DNA of 36,983 nt from Bradyrhizobium sp. (GCF_030654605.1 NZ_JAURXB010000144.1:1-36983); one strand, 5' to 3'; positions 16,320 through 24,829 are shown, counted from the first letter of the stretch. Numbers and translations: made by a program. Notes: a model not told the origin generated them from the sequence alone.

Positions 16320-17375
16320 TCACCAGGCGGCCTCGAGAATGCGGCGGCAGTCGCCTGGGGTTAGCCGTCGGGGATTGGCAAGGGCTCCGGGGTCGTTCGC
16401 TGCCATTTCCGCAAAACGATCGAACCGAGCCGGATTGATCCCCATCTCCCGCAAGGAGGTCGGCAGGCCGATGGCGCGGGCGAAAGCTCCGATGGCGGTG
16501 CTGAAGTGCGGCTCCCGCGTTGTTCTGGCGAAGGTTTCGGCCATGGTGGCGTATCGATCGCCCACGGCTTCGGTGTTGAAGTCGGCCATGGCCGCCATCA
16601 ATGGCACATGGAGATCGCCCTGCAGGACGCCAGGTCCAAGTTCAGCCTTGATCGGATGCGCAAGCGCATCGACCCCCCCGACCGCTTTTTCCAGCGCGAG
16701 CCCGGCTGTCAATGCCGCGGCCATCAATTCGCGCTGCGCTTCCCGGTGACTGGGCGAAGCAAGCGCTACGGGTAGCCACCGTGTGAGCCGCTTCGCGGCC
16801 TCCAGCGCAAGCGCGTCTGCCGGCGGGTGATAGACCGGGCTGGCATAGGCTTCGATGGCATGGACCAGCACCTCCATGGCCGCGGCGGCGAGGCGGCGTG
16901 AGGGCGCTCCCTCAAGTACCGTTGGATCGGCGATTATCCGGTCGGGGCGAGGGCAAGCGACCGGCTCGCCTTGTCCCAGGCGCACCCGCCGCGCCAACCC
17001 GAAATCGCAAAGGCCGGCAGGAACTGCGATCAGCGTGAGGCGTTCGCCCCGCCGCAATGCATGCTCCGCAGCGAGCCGCGCCTGCCCGACAGCCGCAGAT
17101 CCACCCACGGCGATGAGCGTGCCTGTCCGGATGTCGCTCATGGCGCTCAGAATCCTGACGGTTGCTTCTTCATGTGGGGTGGCACGATCGGTCCGCGCCA
17201 GGCTGATCGAGGTCTGGCCGAGTGACTCCTGCACGCGAGTGCAAACGGCAGCGCTTCCCGGTTCATTGTCAACGAGCATCAGCGCCCGAGCGAGCGTCCC
17301 CACCTCCTCGGGCAGCGCATCCTCGATCGCAGCTTCTGCGAAATGGGTGCGCGTGAGATAGTCGATGAGAGTCAT
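16320..17375 (-). CDS. Iron-containing alcohol dehydrogenase-family protein (maleylacetate reductase-like), altered motifs
   Basis: 351 residues with the group III ADH layout: an N-terminal nucleotide-binding half and a C-terminal helical half. The family's GGGSxxD cofactor loop is changed to VGGSAAVG, losing the aspartate. The metal-binding region reads EVLVHAIEAYAS where DxxxHAIEAY is usual, so the first ligand is Glu for Asp (residue 168) with His 172 kept. The later histidines appear as DALAHP (240) and LQGDLHVP (256). Maleylacetate reductases are the relatives that often differ at these places. The ATG at 17375 was chosen because GGGAG lies 8 bases upstream. It follows the binding-protein gene by 111 nt that contain a hairpin. 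A role in the same catabolic pathway is inferred. Confidence 0.8.
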   Translation of the reverse strand: MTLIDYLTRTHFAEAAIEDALPEEVGTLARALMLVDNEPGSAAVCTRVQESLGQTSISLARTDRATPHEEATVRILSAMSDIRTGTLIAVGGSAAVGQARLAAEHALRRGERLTLIAVPAGLCDFGLARRVRLGQGEPVACPRPDRIIADPTVLEGAPSRRLAAAAMEVLVHAIEAYASPVYHPPADALALEAAKRLTRWLPVALASPSHREAQRELMAAALTAGLALEKAVGGVDALAHPIKAELGPGVLQGDLHVPLMAAMADFNTEAVGDRYATMAETFARTTREPHFSTAIGAFARAIGLPTSLREMGINPARFDRFAEMAANDPGALANPRRLTPGDCRRILEAAW

Positions 17376-17435
17376 CGGAGATGCTCCCGGCGTTTCCGCC
17401 TCATGAGTCCGCAATGGCGGAATTCCCGAAGGAAG

Positions 17436-17462
17436 CGGTGGCCGGCTGAGAGCCGGCCACCG
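17436..17462 (-). terminator. 12-bp perfect hairpin after the binding-protein gene
   Basis: CGGTGGCCGGCT, a GAG loop, and the exact complement form a 12-bp GC-rich stem, 25 nt downstream of the solute-binding protein gene (minus strand). Only a weak T-run follows. It may be a partial terminator or a 3'-stabilising hairpin that lets the binding-protein mRNA accumulate above that of the genes after it, a common arrangement in ABC transporter operons. Confidence 0.6.
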
Positions 17463-17486
17463 AAGATGACACCGGGGCAGGCGCGC

Positions 17487-18752
17487 TCATCCGCCCGCGC
17501 GCAGCTTGGCGCAGTCAACCGCGTCGCGCGCCGGTAGCCCGATGGCCTTGAACTGAGCCGTCGTCATGCCGAGCGTCTGGTTGACGTTTTCGGTCTTGGC
17601 CACCATCTTGCTGGTCATGTTGCCATCCGGCCCATCGACCACTTCGTTGACGAAGACCGTCCCGGTCGCCTGCCGGTTTTCGTTCAGCGTGATCTTGCCG
17701 ACAGGGCTGTCGAGTTGAAGCTTGTTCAGGGCCTCCTTGAACTTCGCCTGCCCGTTCGATAGATCGCCCCCGGCCGCCTGGAGCCCTTTGATGGCGGCGA
17801 GCGTGGCCGTGTAGTAGCCCAGACCGAATAGCGAAGGCGATGGGAAGCGATCTTTGGCGGGGAAGCCTTCCTGATAGAGCTTCACATACGCGGTCCATGC
17901 CGGGTCGGTATTGTCGGTGGCGAAGGGGCCAGAGGTCGGCGTGCCCTTCAGCACGTCCTTCGCTTTACCTTTCGCCGTCAGAACCGTCTGGTCGGCCATG
18001 ATGGTGCCGCCGATCAGGCGGGTCTTTTCACCGGCCTGCTGATATTGATTGAGGAAGTTGATCGCATCCGTGCCGCCAAGGCCCAGATAGATCGCATCCA
18101 CATTGTCCGGCAGCTGCGCGATGATCCCGCCGAAATCCGATTGGCCGAGCGGCTGCCAGAACCGCTGGACGATGTCGCCGCCCGACTTGCAGAAATCCAC
18201 CGCGAAGCCCATGAAGTTCGTGTAGCCGAACGAGTAATCGGCTGCGATCGTTGCCACGCGCTTCCAGCCCTTCTTCTTCACGACGTAGCTGCCGAGGCCG
18301 AAGCCCCATTGCGAGCCGTCGAGGTTGAAGCGGTAGAAGTTCGGCGCGGGATCGACCCAGGTCGTCTCGAGCGCGCCGGAAATGCCGTTGATCACCACCT
18401 TGTCCGGGATGGTCTTGGCGAAATCGCGCATGGCAATACCTTCCGAGCCGGAAAGCGGGCCGATGATGAGGTCGACCTTGTCCTGCTCCACAAGCTTGCG
18501 AGCCATACGGACCGTTGTGTCGGGTTTGGTATCCGTCGGAGCGACGACGGTTTCGATCTTCTTGCCGGCAATGGTGTGGTTCACCTGTTTGAGAGCCAGT
18601 TCGACATTTCGGACACCATCCTGGCCACCGGCCGCGAAGGCGCCTTCCAGCGCCACCAGAATGCCGATCTTGATGGTACCGCTTTGGGCGAGAGCTGAGC
18701 CGGGCAGCATAAGGGCGGCCACCGCGACGGCGCCAAGCAAAGACTTGCGCAT
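17487..18752 (-). CDS. Periplasmic solute-binding protein of a liv/HAAT-type ABC transporter
   Basis: 421 residues with a clear signal peptide (MRKSLLGAVAVAALMLPGSA, cleavage after LAQ) and the type I periplasmic binding fold: GTIKIGILVALEGAFAAGGQ at the start of the mature part, GPLSGSEGIA, and GWKRVATIAADYSFGY. The ATG at 18752 has GGGAGGAA upstream; the longer open frame to 18812 has no signal-peptide logic. It should capture the substrate for LivH/LivM/LivG and the LivF-Tm-1 fusion, although it is separated from them by two genes. The ligand cannot be told from sequence by eye. Confidence 0.93.
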   Translation of the reverse strand: MRKSLLGAVAVAALMLPGSALAQSGTIKIGILVALEGAFAAGGQDGVRNVELALKQVNHTIAGKKIETVVAPTDTKPDTTVRMARKLVEQDKVDLIIGPLSGSEGIAMRDFAKTIPDKVVINGISGALETTWVDPAPNFYRFNLDGSQWGFGLGSYVVKKKGWKRVATIAADYSFGYTNFMGFAVDFCKSGGDIVQRFWQPLGQSDFGGIIAQLPDNVDAIYLGLGGTDAINFLNQYQQAGEKTRLIGGTIMADQTVLTAKGKAKDVLKGTPTSGPFATDNTDPAWTAYVKLYQEGFPAKDRFPSPSLFGLGYYTATLAAIKGLQAAGGDLSNGQAKFKEALNKLQLDSPVGKITLNENRQATGTVFVNEVVDGPDGNMTSKMVAKTENVNQTLGMTTAQFKAIGLPARDAVDCAKLRAGG

Positions 18753-19081
18753 TGTTGTTCCTCCCTGCGACGCGGAAGAGAGAATCCGGCAATCACGCCG
18801 GACCTTCCTCATAAGCGTCTCCTAACGCGCCCCTCGCGGGCGCCTTCAGCAAAGCTGCCGATCAAAGTCCACGCCGCCAATATCCAAGCGTCTCATTTTC
18901 GCGGGGCTGCCATGTGCGGGGAGCGCGCATAGGCCGTCCTCCGCCAAGGCACGAACAGGCGGAGCCGCAACGACCGCACGCGCAACGCGCTCAGGAGATA
19001 TCGATCGGATAGCCATAGCGGCACCGGTGCGAACGCAGCGGTGCTGATCCGTCCGTTGCCCCGGATTCACATCGCGCCGGT
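18753..19081. other. Gene-free stretch upstream of the binding-protein gene
   Basis: This region should hold the promoter of the binding-protein gene. I see a 6-bp stem hairpin GCGCCC/GGGCGC at 18827-18843 and a TCCGGC/GCCGGA inverted repeat at about 18785-18802, both of which would lie in its leader. No convincing -35/-10 pair stands out. Short frames here look like coding debris and are not called. Confidence 0.4.
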
Positions 19082-19941
19082 TCAGAACGCCTGCGGCGAA
19101 TTTGGCTGACCGAACGGGAGTGGCCTCTTGTCGACATGATGCAGCGTACTGTCGCGGGCAACGCCAATCGCGACAGCGCTCCTGTCGTATTCAACGTATA
19201 CCGCGAAGGTGACATCCTTCCTGAAATCGGAATTTCCCAAATCGGGACTGGTGATCTCGTTACCGTCGATCAGAAGCTGATTTGCGAAATGCCCGACCTC
19301 GATCCCAAACCGCGCAGCCTCCTTGCCGAACCGCGACGGAGCCCTCACCACATTCCCGGAAATTTCTGCGCGGCGGAGCGAGCTCTCAGGCTCACCGTCC
19401 CTCCACGACAGATCGACCCCGCCCGTTCCGAAGCTCGCGGCGCCATTGTGCCCTCCCCGTGCACAACGATCCGCCCCTTGTCCCGCACCAGGATTCGATC
19501 CGGCAACTGATGCTCGCCCGACATGAAGCTGACACTGCCGTCCCGTTTTGCGGGATGCTGTCAAAAGCCGCTTGCACGTCGTCGCCCGGCGTAACGATGA
19601 CGGTGCAGAGGCCACCCCGGCGGGCGCACAAGGCATCGATCGCATCCTGCACCGTCTCGACCTGTGGCCCGAACGCACATGCTGGGCGATTGCCCGGAGA
19701 GAATCCGCGCGCCCTCCTTGACCGCCATCGCCTCGAATGCCAGAAACTCCTTGCCAGCACGACGCCGCCAACCGGGCGAGACCATCGGGGAATGCCCCCG
19801 GGGTGCATCGTCGGAATCCGACATATGGGCAACGAGAGCCCGGGTCTGCAGCCGCGCGCCGCATCGCAACCAGGCGGCAGCGGTGATCGATGCCATGTCT
19901 GCCTCATCAGGCAGCATGAGCCGTTGCACTACGAGGACCAA
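19082..19941 (-). pseudogene. Frameshifted parallel beta-helix-like protein remnant
   Basis: Coding-like sequence runs through at least three frames on the minus strand. One frame gives VETVQDAIDALCARRGGLCT and then VIVTPGDDVQAAFDSIPQNG. A shift continues as VSFMSGEHQLPDRILVRDKG and RIVVHGEG. A further shift gives FGIEVGHFANQLLIDGNEIT and later DFRKDVTFAVYVEYDRSAVA, reading to a TGA at 19082. The parts together resemble the repeated turns of a pectate-lyase-like right-handed beta helix, as in phage-tail-like or surface-exposed proteins. No single frame holds the whole, so this is best read as a decayed gene. Family name is tentative. Confidence 0.55.
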
Positions 19942-19967
19942 GCGATAACGACAGGAGCCGAGTGAAA

Positions 19968-21155
19968 ATGTTCGACTTTGATCGCGTGATCGACCGCCGC
20001 GGCACGCACGCCACCAAGTGGGACAATATGGCGAAGCTGTCGGGCATTGACGCGCCGGACGCGATCCCGATGTGGGTCGCGGACATGGATTTCGCCGCGC
20101 CGCCCGGCGTGACGGAGGCGCTCATGGCAATGGCCCGGCGCGGTGTCTATGGCTACTATGGCGACACCGGGAGCTGGGCCGCCGCGTTCGCCGAATGGAT
20201 GCAGCGCCGGCACAATCTCGCGGTGGACCCCGCCTGGGTGAGCCCGACGCCGGGCGTCGTCGCGGGCCTCGGCCTCATTCTGCAGGCGGCTAGCGCACCG
20301 GGCGACGAAGTGGTGGTGTTCCCGCCCGCCTATCACGCCTTTCGCCGGATCATTGTTGCCAACGAGCGGCGCATTCTCGATGCGCAGCTGGTCGAGAGCA
20401 ACGGCCGCTATGCCATGGATCTCGACGCACTGCGCGCCAAGCTGACGCCAAGGACCAAGGTCGTGTTCTTCTGCAGCCCGCACAATCCCGGCGGCACTGT
20501 CTGGTCATCAGAGGAAATCCGCGCGCTGGCGCGCTTCTGCATCGAGCACGATCTCTTGCTCGTGTCGGACGAAATCCACAGCGACCTCGTGTTCGCCGGC
20601 CCCAGGCATACGCCCACCCTGACCGCCGCGCCCGAGATCGCCGACCGCCTCGTCACCACCTTTGCGGCGACCAAGACCTTCAATCTGGCTGGCGCCCATG
20701 TCGGCGCCTGCGTCACCTCCAACGCCGCGCTGAAGCGCGCCATCGACGCGCGCATCATGGCGAGCGGGCTCGGCTCCTACAACAGCTTCGGGATGATCGC
20801 GACCGAGGCGGGCTGGCGCACGGGCGATGCTTGGCTCGATGCACTGCTGGCGTATCTGACGGTGAGCCGCGACCTGTTCGACCGGCGCATCGAAGCAGCG
20901 GTACCCGGCGCGCGCTCGATGCGGCTCAATTCCACCTATCTGGCCTGGGTGGATTTTTCCGGCACCGGCCTGCCGCCCGACGAGGTCGCCGATCGCGTGA
21001 AGAGCCGGGCGCGGGTATTTGCCAGCCCCGGCCCGCAGTTCGGACCGGGCGGAGAATCCTGGCTGCGCTTCAACTTTGCCACACCGCGGCCGATCCTGGA
21101 GGAAGCGCTGGGCCGGCTGGACGAGGCGTTCAGCGATTTGCGGACCGGCAGGTAG
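19968..21155 (+). CDS. PLP-dependent C-S lyase / aminotransferase, PatB/MalY type
   Basis: 395 residues of fold-type I aminotransferases, MalY/PatB cystathionine beta-lyase group. Seen are MWVADMDFAAPPGV near the start (a hallmark of this group), SPHNPGGTVW, SDEIHSDLVF, and the PLP lysine in FAATKTFNLAGAHVG. The C-terminal arginine is in WLRFNFATPR. It would cleave C-S bonds of cystathionine- or cysteine-conjugate-like substrates to a thiol, pyruvate and ammonia. AGGAG lies at 19953-19957; the ATG at 19968 is 10 bases after it, and an in-frame GTG at 19962 is also possible. It is alone on the plus strand between two decayed regions, with no visible partner. Confidence 0.9.
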   Translation: MFDFDRVIDRRGTHATKWDNMAKLSGIDAPDAIPMWVADMDFAAPPGVTEALMAMARRGVYGYYGDTGSWAAAFAEWMQRRHNLAVDPAWVSPTPGVVAGLGLILQAASAPGDEVVVFPPAYHAFRRIIVANERRILDAQLVESNGRYAMDLDALRAKLTPRTKVVFFCSPHNPGGTVWSSEEIRALARFCIEHDLLLVSDEIHSDLVFAGPRHTPTLTAAPEIADRLVTTFAATKTFNLAGAHVGACVTSNAALKRAIDARIMASGLGSYNSFGMIATEAGWRTGDAWLDALLAYLTVSRDLFDRRIEAAVPGARSMRLNSTYLAWVDFSGTGLPPDEVADRVKSRARVFASPGPQFGPGGESWLRFNFATPRPILEEALGRLDEAFSDLRTGR

Positions 21156-21165
21156 CCGGCACACA

Positions 21166-21193
21166 TTTGAATGGATCCGTTTGAATGGATCCG
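21166..21193. repeat. Tandem duplication of a 14-bp unit
   Basis: TTTGAATGGATCCG occurs twice directly in tandem, 11 bases after the stop codon of the C-S lyase gene. It is perfect and short, and looks like a replication-slippage duplication. Confidence 0.85.
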
Positions 21194-21519
21194 TCGCACT
21201 ACGCGACAGATCCGCCGAAGCCATCGACCGCATCACGTGAATCGTGATCCTCAGCGAGCCGGATTGGCGCAACCATGGCACGTCGACTGTTCCGGTTGCG
21301 ACTACTTCGGCAAAGCCGGCTTTCGGACGAGTTCATCAACTGCCTTCAAGACCAGATTTTCGCTGCCCGCAACATTGCCGATCACGCCGGCATACACTGT
21401 GTCATTCCGCTTCAGTTCGGCGATCAACCTTGGACGCATCACGGGCGCCGTGCATGCCCTCGCCGGAGAACATCCCGACCACGACGGCGGGGCCTTGAAC
21501 GATTTTTTCACGCGGTTGC
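21194..21519 (-). pseudogene. Coding debris downstream of the DUF1858 gene
   Basis: On the minus strand two overlapping frames carry protein-like stretches: VVVGMFSGEGMHGARDASKV in one, and IAELKRNDTVYAGVIGNVAG with ENLVLKAVDELV in another, ending near 21302. They look like two halves of one broken gene, but I do not recognise the family. Nothing intact is present. Confidence 0.3.
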
Positions 21520-21717
21520 TCAGGATTCGACAACCTCGCGCAGCGCCGCCAGGAAGGCGGCGCGGTCGAGATGATGCTCGCCGCAGGCGTCTTCCACGGT
21601 ATGAAAGCATGCGATAGGACAGCCAACACACCCCATCTTGAAATCGAGAAAGATGCGGATGGTCGCCGGCCAGTCGTTCATAACGTCATGCACCAGATCG
21701 TCGAAGCCAATCGGCAT
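21520..21717 (-). CDS. DUF1858 domain protein (small redox-disulfide type)
   Basis: 65 residues, matching the DUF1858 family (also described as the hybrid-cluster-protein-associated redox disulfide domain). The hallmark is MGCVGCPIACFHTVEDAC, with a CxxC pair and further cysteines. The N-terminal half shows the usual VxDVMxxWPAxxxxF pattern. The ATG at 21717 has GGAGGAG about 5 bases upstream, so it is a well-formed small gene. Such proteins often accompany denitrification or nitrosative-stress genes; none of these is intact nearby. The flanks on both sides look decayed. Confidence 0.82.
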   Translation of the reverse strand: MPIGFDDLVHDVMNDWPATIRIFLDFKMGCVGCPIACFHTVEDACGEHHLDRAAFLAALREVVES

Positions 21718-22122
21718 GAACTCCTCCCTGGTACATTACGCCCGTGGCGCGCTCGTTCGGTCTTTGCTCAAGCGCAACCTTCGCGGCGATTTCGCCCCGC
21801 GCGCATCGCGCCGGGACATCCGCCGTCGTTTTGCGATGCGAGACGAAAGACAGCAGCAGATCGCAGACCAGCTTGCGCTTTTCGGGATCGCCCATGTCGT
21901 TGCGGCCACACACCTGCTTCGGCGCCGGACACCCTCGTCATGAAGTTGTGGTTGAGCGCGTCGGACAGAAGCAAGCAGGTCGACAACAGCTTCGCGATGC
22001 TCCCGACGTCAGTTACACTGCTCTATGCCGCAATCGAAAGCAGCACGCGGACGCCAGAAGTGACCAGATCAAGAATCCCGGCTCAAGCCGGCGGTCCTGC
22101 TATTTCAAGTGCTTGAAAGGCT
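21718..22122 (-). pseudogene. Decayed coding region between DUF1858 and the tRNA fragment
   Basis: Minus-strand frames hold protein-like stretches that switch frame: LNHNFMTRVSGAEAG in one, and MGDPEKRKLVCDLLLSFVSH in another, the latter running into the region just upstream of DUF1858. They probably come from one gene that preceded DUF1858 in an operon. I cannot name the family, and the frames are too broken to call a gene. Confidence 0.3.
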
Positions 22123-22172
22123 TGGTGGGCGCACCAGGGCTCAAACCTGGGACCCGATGATTAGGAGTCTGA
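22123..22172 (-). other. 3' half of a tRNA gene (tRNA-Lys(CTT)-like), putative integration site
   Basis: Read on the minus strand, the segment runs from an anticodon-loop-like ACTCCTAAT through a perfect 5-bp T stem (CCAGG/CCTGG) to the acceptor strand TGCGCCC, discriminator A and encoded CCA. It closely matches, from memory, the 3' half of alphaproteobacterial tRNA-Lys(CTT), with a few changes (CCT at the anticodon place, TTT for TTC in the T loop). The anticodon stem does not pair and no D arm or 5' acceptor strand exists upstream, so it is not a working tRNA. Such 3' halves are left by tyrosine-recombinase islands that use the anticodon-loop-to-CCA segment as att. The orientation puts the island at higher coordinates. 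Confidence 0.7.
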
Positions 22173-22495
22173 CGTTTACGACGTTATTTCAAAGGCTTAG
22201 CCGTAAACCCCTTCCAACCCTTCAAAATCGATGCCGGTTTCGTAGTCTAGTCCAGGCCAGGCTATTGAAATCATTAGGCTCTGTTACCAGAGCTCCACCC
22301 AAAAAGCCCGGAAGCCGCAAAGCTAAGTGCGAGCATTCCTTTAAGCGGCGACGTCAAGAGACCTCGAAGGAGCGACCGGACGTCACGGCTTGCCGTTTCA
22401 TCAAACGGTCATCGGATTTGCGTTCTATCTGCGGCGTGCCCTGAGCACCGGTTCCCATAACGCTTCGGTCAGATCACGAACACAGGAGTTGAGCA
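22173..22495. other. Gene-free stretch before the DUF3467 gene
   Basis: This holds the leader of the plus-strand secretion-like cluster. It is less GC-rich than the rest of the window. A perfect inverted repeat GCTCTG-TTAC-CAGAGC lies at 22278-22293. ATTTCAAAGGCTT next to the tRNA fragment at 22187-22199 resembles a stretch on its other side (22102-22123). No clear promoter boxes, integrase gene or open reading frame is visible. Confidence 0.4.
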
Positions 22496-22825
22496 GTGTC
22501 GGCAAATGCCTTGGAGACAACCGAAAAGTCGCAACCACGCGACGTTTCAGACGCCAACGTACTGTCGGCGGTCAATTGGGACGACTCCAAGATGGCCACT
22601 CACTTTGCCAATGTGGTCAATATTCAAAGCACGCTCGAGCAGGTCGACCTGTTCTTCGGCACCAACCAGACATGGAATGTCCCGAGCGATCGCCGCGTCC
22701 AGGTCGAACTCAACAACCGCATCATCCTGAGTCCTCACGCGGCGAAGCGACTGTGGCTCGCTCTGGGTGGCGTTCTGGAGGGTTACGAGGCTCGCCATGG
22801 TGAGCTTCGGGTAGATGGCCGCTGA
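22496..22825 (+). CDS. DUF3467 family protein
   Basis: 109 residues. The pattern NVVNIQSTLEQVDLFFGTN, then VELNNRIILSPHAAKRLWLA and LGGVLEGYEARHGEL, fits the DUF3467 family, whose function is not known. Translation starts at GTG 22496, with AGGAG 8 bases upstream. It is the first gene of the plus-strand cluster and lies 114 nt before the GAF-HlyD gene. Soluble, no signal peptide. A regulatory or chaperone-like role for the cluster is possible but not supported by any motif. Confidence 0.8.
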   Translation: MSANALETTEKSQPRDVSDANVLSAVNWDDSKMATHFANVVNIQSTLEQVDLFFGTNQTWNVPSDRRVQVELNNRIILSPHAAKRLWLALGGVLEGYEARHGELRVDGR

Positions 22826-22939
22826 ACCACCGACGTCAACTTCTACTTTTCCGGGTCTTGAATGCATGACACATCCCGATCATGCGCAACAGCCTGCGTA
22901 GAAGTCAGACTGATCGTCTAAACGATTGCGTGACTCGAC

Positions 22940-24829
22940 ATGAGGCTTCCTGGCTCCGCTGCCTTACCGGCCTCGGATGGCACTCCGCCTGCCCACGACG
23001 GGAGTCAGGTGCCGGTGCTCGAACCGGTGCTTTGGAAACAACTCGGCGAGGCCTCCGACTTCAAGGCGTTCTGCGATAGCTGGCTTGCACTGCAATGCGG
23101 GCTGATCGGGAATGTTGCTGGCGGCCTGGTCGTTGCCGGACAGGATCTCGCCGGGACTCCGCTGGCGGTCAGGCCACCGAACTGGACGGCGTTCTGGCTC
23201 GCCGATGCAATCAGACTCGCCGCGGAGCAGCAGCGGGGGGTCGCACATTACGATCACTCCGGTCCGGAAGCGACCTCCGACGGTCAGCGGGCCGGCTTTG
23301 CCTTTCCGGTCATCGTCGACGGCAAGCTGTGCGCGGTCGCTGCGATCGAACTCCACGGCACGAGCGAGTCGCAAGCCCGGGCGGCGATGCGGCAGTTGCA
23401 GTGGGGGGTTGCGGGCCTGCGCGAATACCTGCTGCGGGCGGGACGCGACGCCACCGCGCAGCAGGAGCATCAGGCCCGGAACGCGCTCGACATGCTATCG
23501 GTCGTGCTGGAGCAGGAACGCTTCGGCGCGGCGTGCCGCTCGTTCGTCACCGAACTCGCCGCGCGTTTCAAATGCGAACGCGTGAGCATCGGCTTCGTCA
23601 AGGCCGGCCATGCCGAGGTGGCGGCGATATCGCACAGCGCGCAGTTCGGCCGCCATATGAATTTGGTTCGCCTGGTCGGCGTCGCGATGGACGAAGCGCT
23701 CGACCAGCGCGCATTGATCCTCCATCCACCCTCCTCCGACGAGTTGAACGTGACACGCTCCCATGCCGAGCTGGCGCAGAGTTGCGGGGCTGTGGCCGTC
23801 CTGACGATCCCGCTGTTCGTCAGCGATCGCTTCATCGGCGCCATCACATTCGAGCGCGCCGTTGATGTCGGCTTCGACGCCGCGACGATTGCCGTGCTGG
23901 ACGGGATAGCTGCCACCGCCGGCCCGATCCTCGAAGAGAAGCGCCGGAACGACCGCTGGCTGATCGTCAAGGCTGGCGAAGCGTCGTGGAGCCTGATCAC
24001 CAGCCTGCTCGGACCGCACTATGCCGCCCGCAAGCTCGCGGTCGTGGTGGCCGTCATGCTGGCGGCAATCGGTTATTTCTGGACCGGGCTGTACCGCGTC
24101 ACCGCGGACGCCGTCGTCGAAGGCCGAATCCAACGATCCGTCGTTGCCCCGTTCAACGGTTTTGTACTCGAGGCCCAGGCGCGCGCCGGCGACACCGTGC
24201 ATGCCGGGCAAATACTCGCGCGCCTGGACGATCGCGACCTCATTCTCGAACGCCTGAAATGGATCACCGAGCGCCAGCGCAAGGTGCTCGAGTTCGAAAA
24301 GGCGATGGGCGATCGCAATCGCGCCGAGCAAAAGATATCGACCACGCAGATCGAACAGGCCGATGCGCAAATTCACCTGGTGGACGAGCAATTGTCCCGC
24401 GCGCGGCTCACCGCGCCATTCGACGGCCTCATCATCGCCGGCGACCTGACCCAATCGATCGGCGCGTCGCTGCAACGCGGCCAGGAACTCTTTCAGGTTG
24501 CTCCGCTCGACAGCTACAGGGTCGTCCTCGATATTGACGAGACACAGATCGCCGAGATTGCACTCGATCAGAAAGGCCAGCTCGTCGTGTCCTCGCTGCC
24601 GGCAGAGAATTTCCCGCTGGTGGTCAGCAAGATTACGCCGGTATCGAGGGCTCATGACGGGCGCAACAGTTTCAAGGTCGAAGCCCGCCTGACGGACACC
24701 CCGGCCGGCTTGCGGCCGGGAATGCGCGGCGTCGGCAAGATCGACATCAATCAGCGACGCATGGTCTGGATCTGGACGCGATCGTTCCTCGACTGGGCAT
24801 TGCTGACCGCATGGCGATGGTTCGGCTGA
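22940..24829 (+). CDS. GAF-domain and HlyD-type membrane fusion protein
   Basis: 629 residues. A possible degenerate GAF domain spans ~30-170. A clearer GAF domain spans ~185-345 (ERFGAACRSFVTELAARFKC; ERVSIGFVKAG; VLTIPLFVSDRFIGAITFER). One membrane segment (LAVVVAVMLAAIGYFWTGL) is at ~368-386. After it comes a periplasmic HlyD-type adaptor: lipoyl half-motif VVAPFNGFVLEAQARAGDTV, a short helical hairpin, LTAPFDGLIIAGDL, and a beta-barrel region ending at GLRPGMRGVGKI. A cytoplasmic GAF sensor joined to a periplasmic adaptor is unusual. ATG 22940 is the first start in frame but has no good ribosome site; GTG 23009, preceded by GGGAG, is an alternative. The next gene begins 9 nt downstream. 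Confidence 0.88.
   Translation: MRLPGSAALPASDGTPPAHDGSQVPVLEPVLWKQLGEASDFKAFCDSWLALQCGLIGNVAGGLVVAGQDLAGTPLAVRPPNWTAFWLADAIRLAAEQQRGVAHYDHSGPEATSDGQRAGFAFPVIVDGKLCAVAAIELHGTSESQARAAMRQLQWGVAGLREYLLRAGRDATAQQEHQARNALDMLSVVLEQERFGAACRSFVTELAARFKCERVSIGFVKAGHAEVAAISHSAQFGRHMNLVRLVGVAMDEALDQRALILHPPSSDELNVTRSHAELAQSCGAVAVLTIPLFVSDRFIGAITFERAVDVGFDAATIAVLDGIAATAGPILEEKRRNDRWLIVKAGEASWSLITSLLGPHYAARKLAVVVAVMLAAIGYFWTGLYRVTADAVVEGRIQRSVVAPFNGFVLEAQARAGDTVHAGQILARLDDRDLILERLKWITERQRKVLEFEKAMGDRNRAEQKISTTQIEQADAQIHLVDEQLSRARLTAPFDGLIIAGDLTQSIGASLQRGQELFQVAPLDSYRVVLDIDETQIAEIALDQKGQLVVSSLPAENFPLVVSKITPVSRAHDGRNSFKVEARLTDTPAGLRPGMRGVGKIDINQRRMVWIWTRSFLDWALLTAWRWFG

Noticed and set aside
22123..22172. 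A functional tRNA gene
   Set aside because: The 5' acceptor strand, D arm and a paired anticodon stem are missing; only the 3' half is present.
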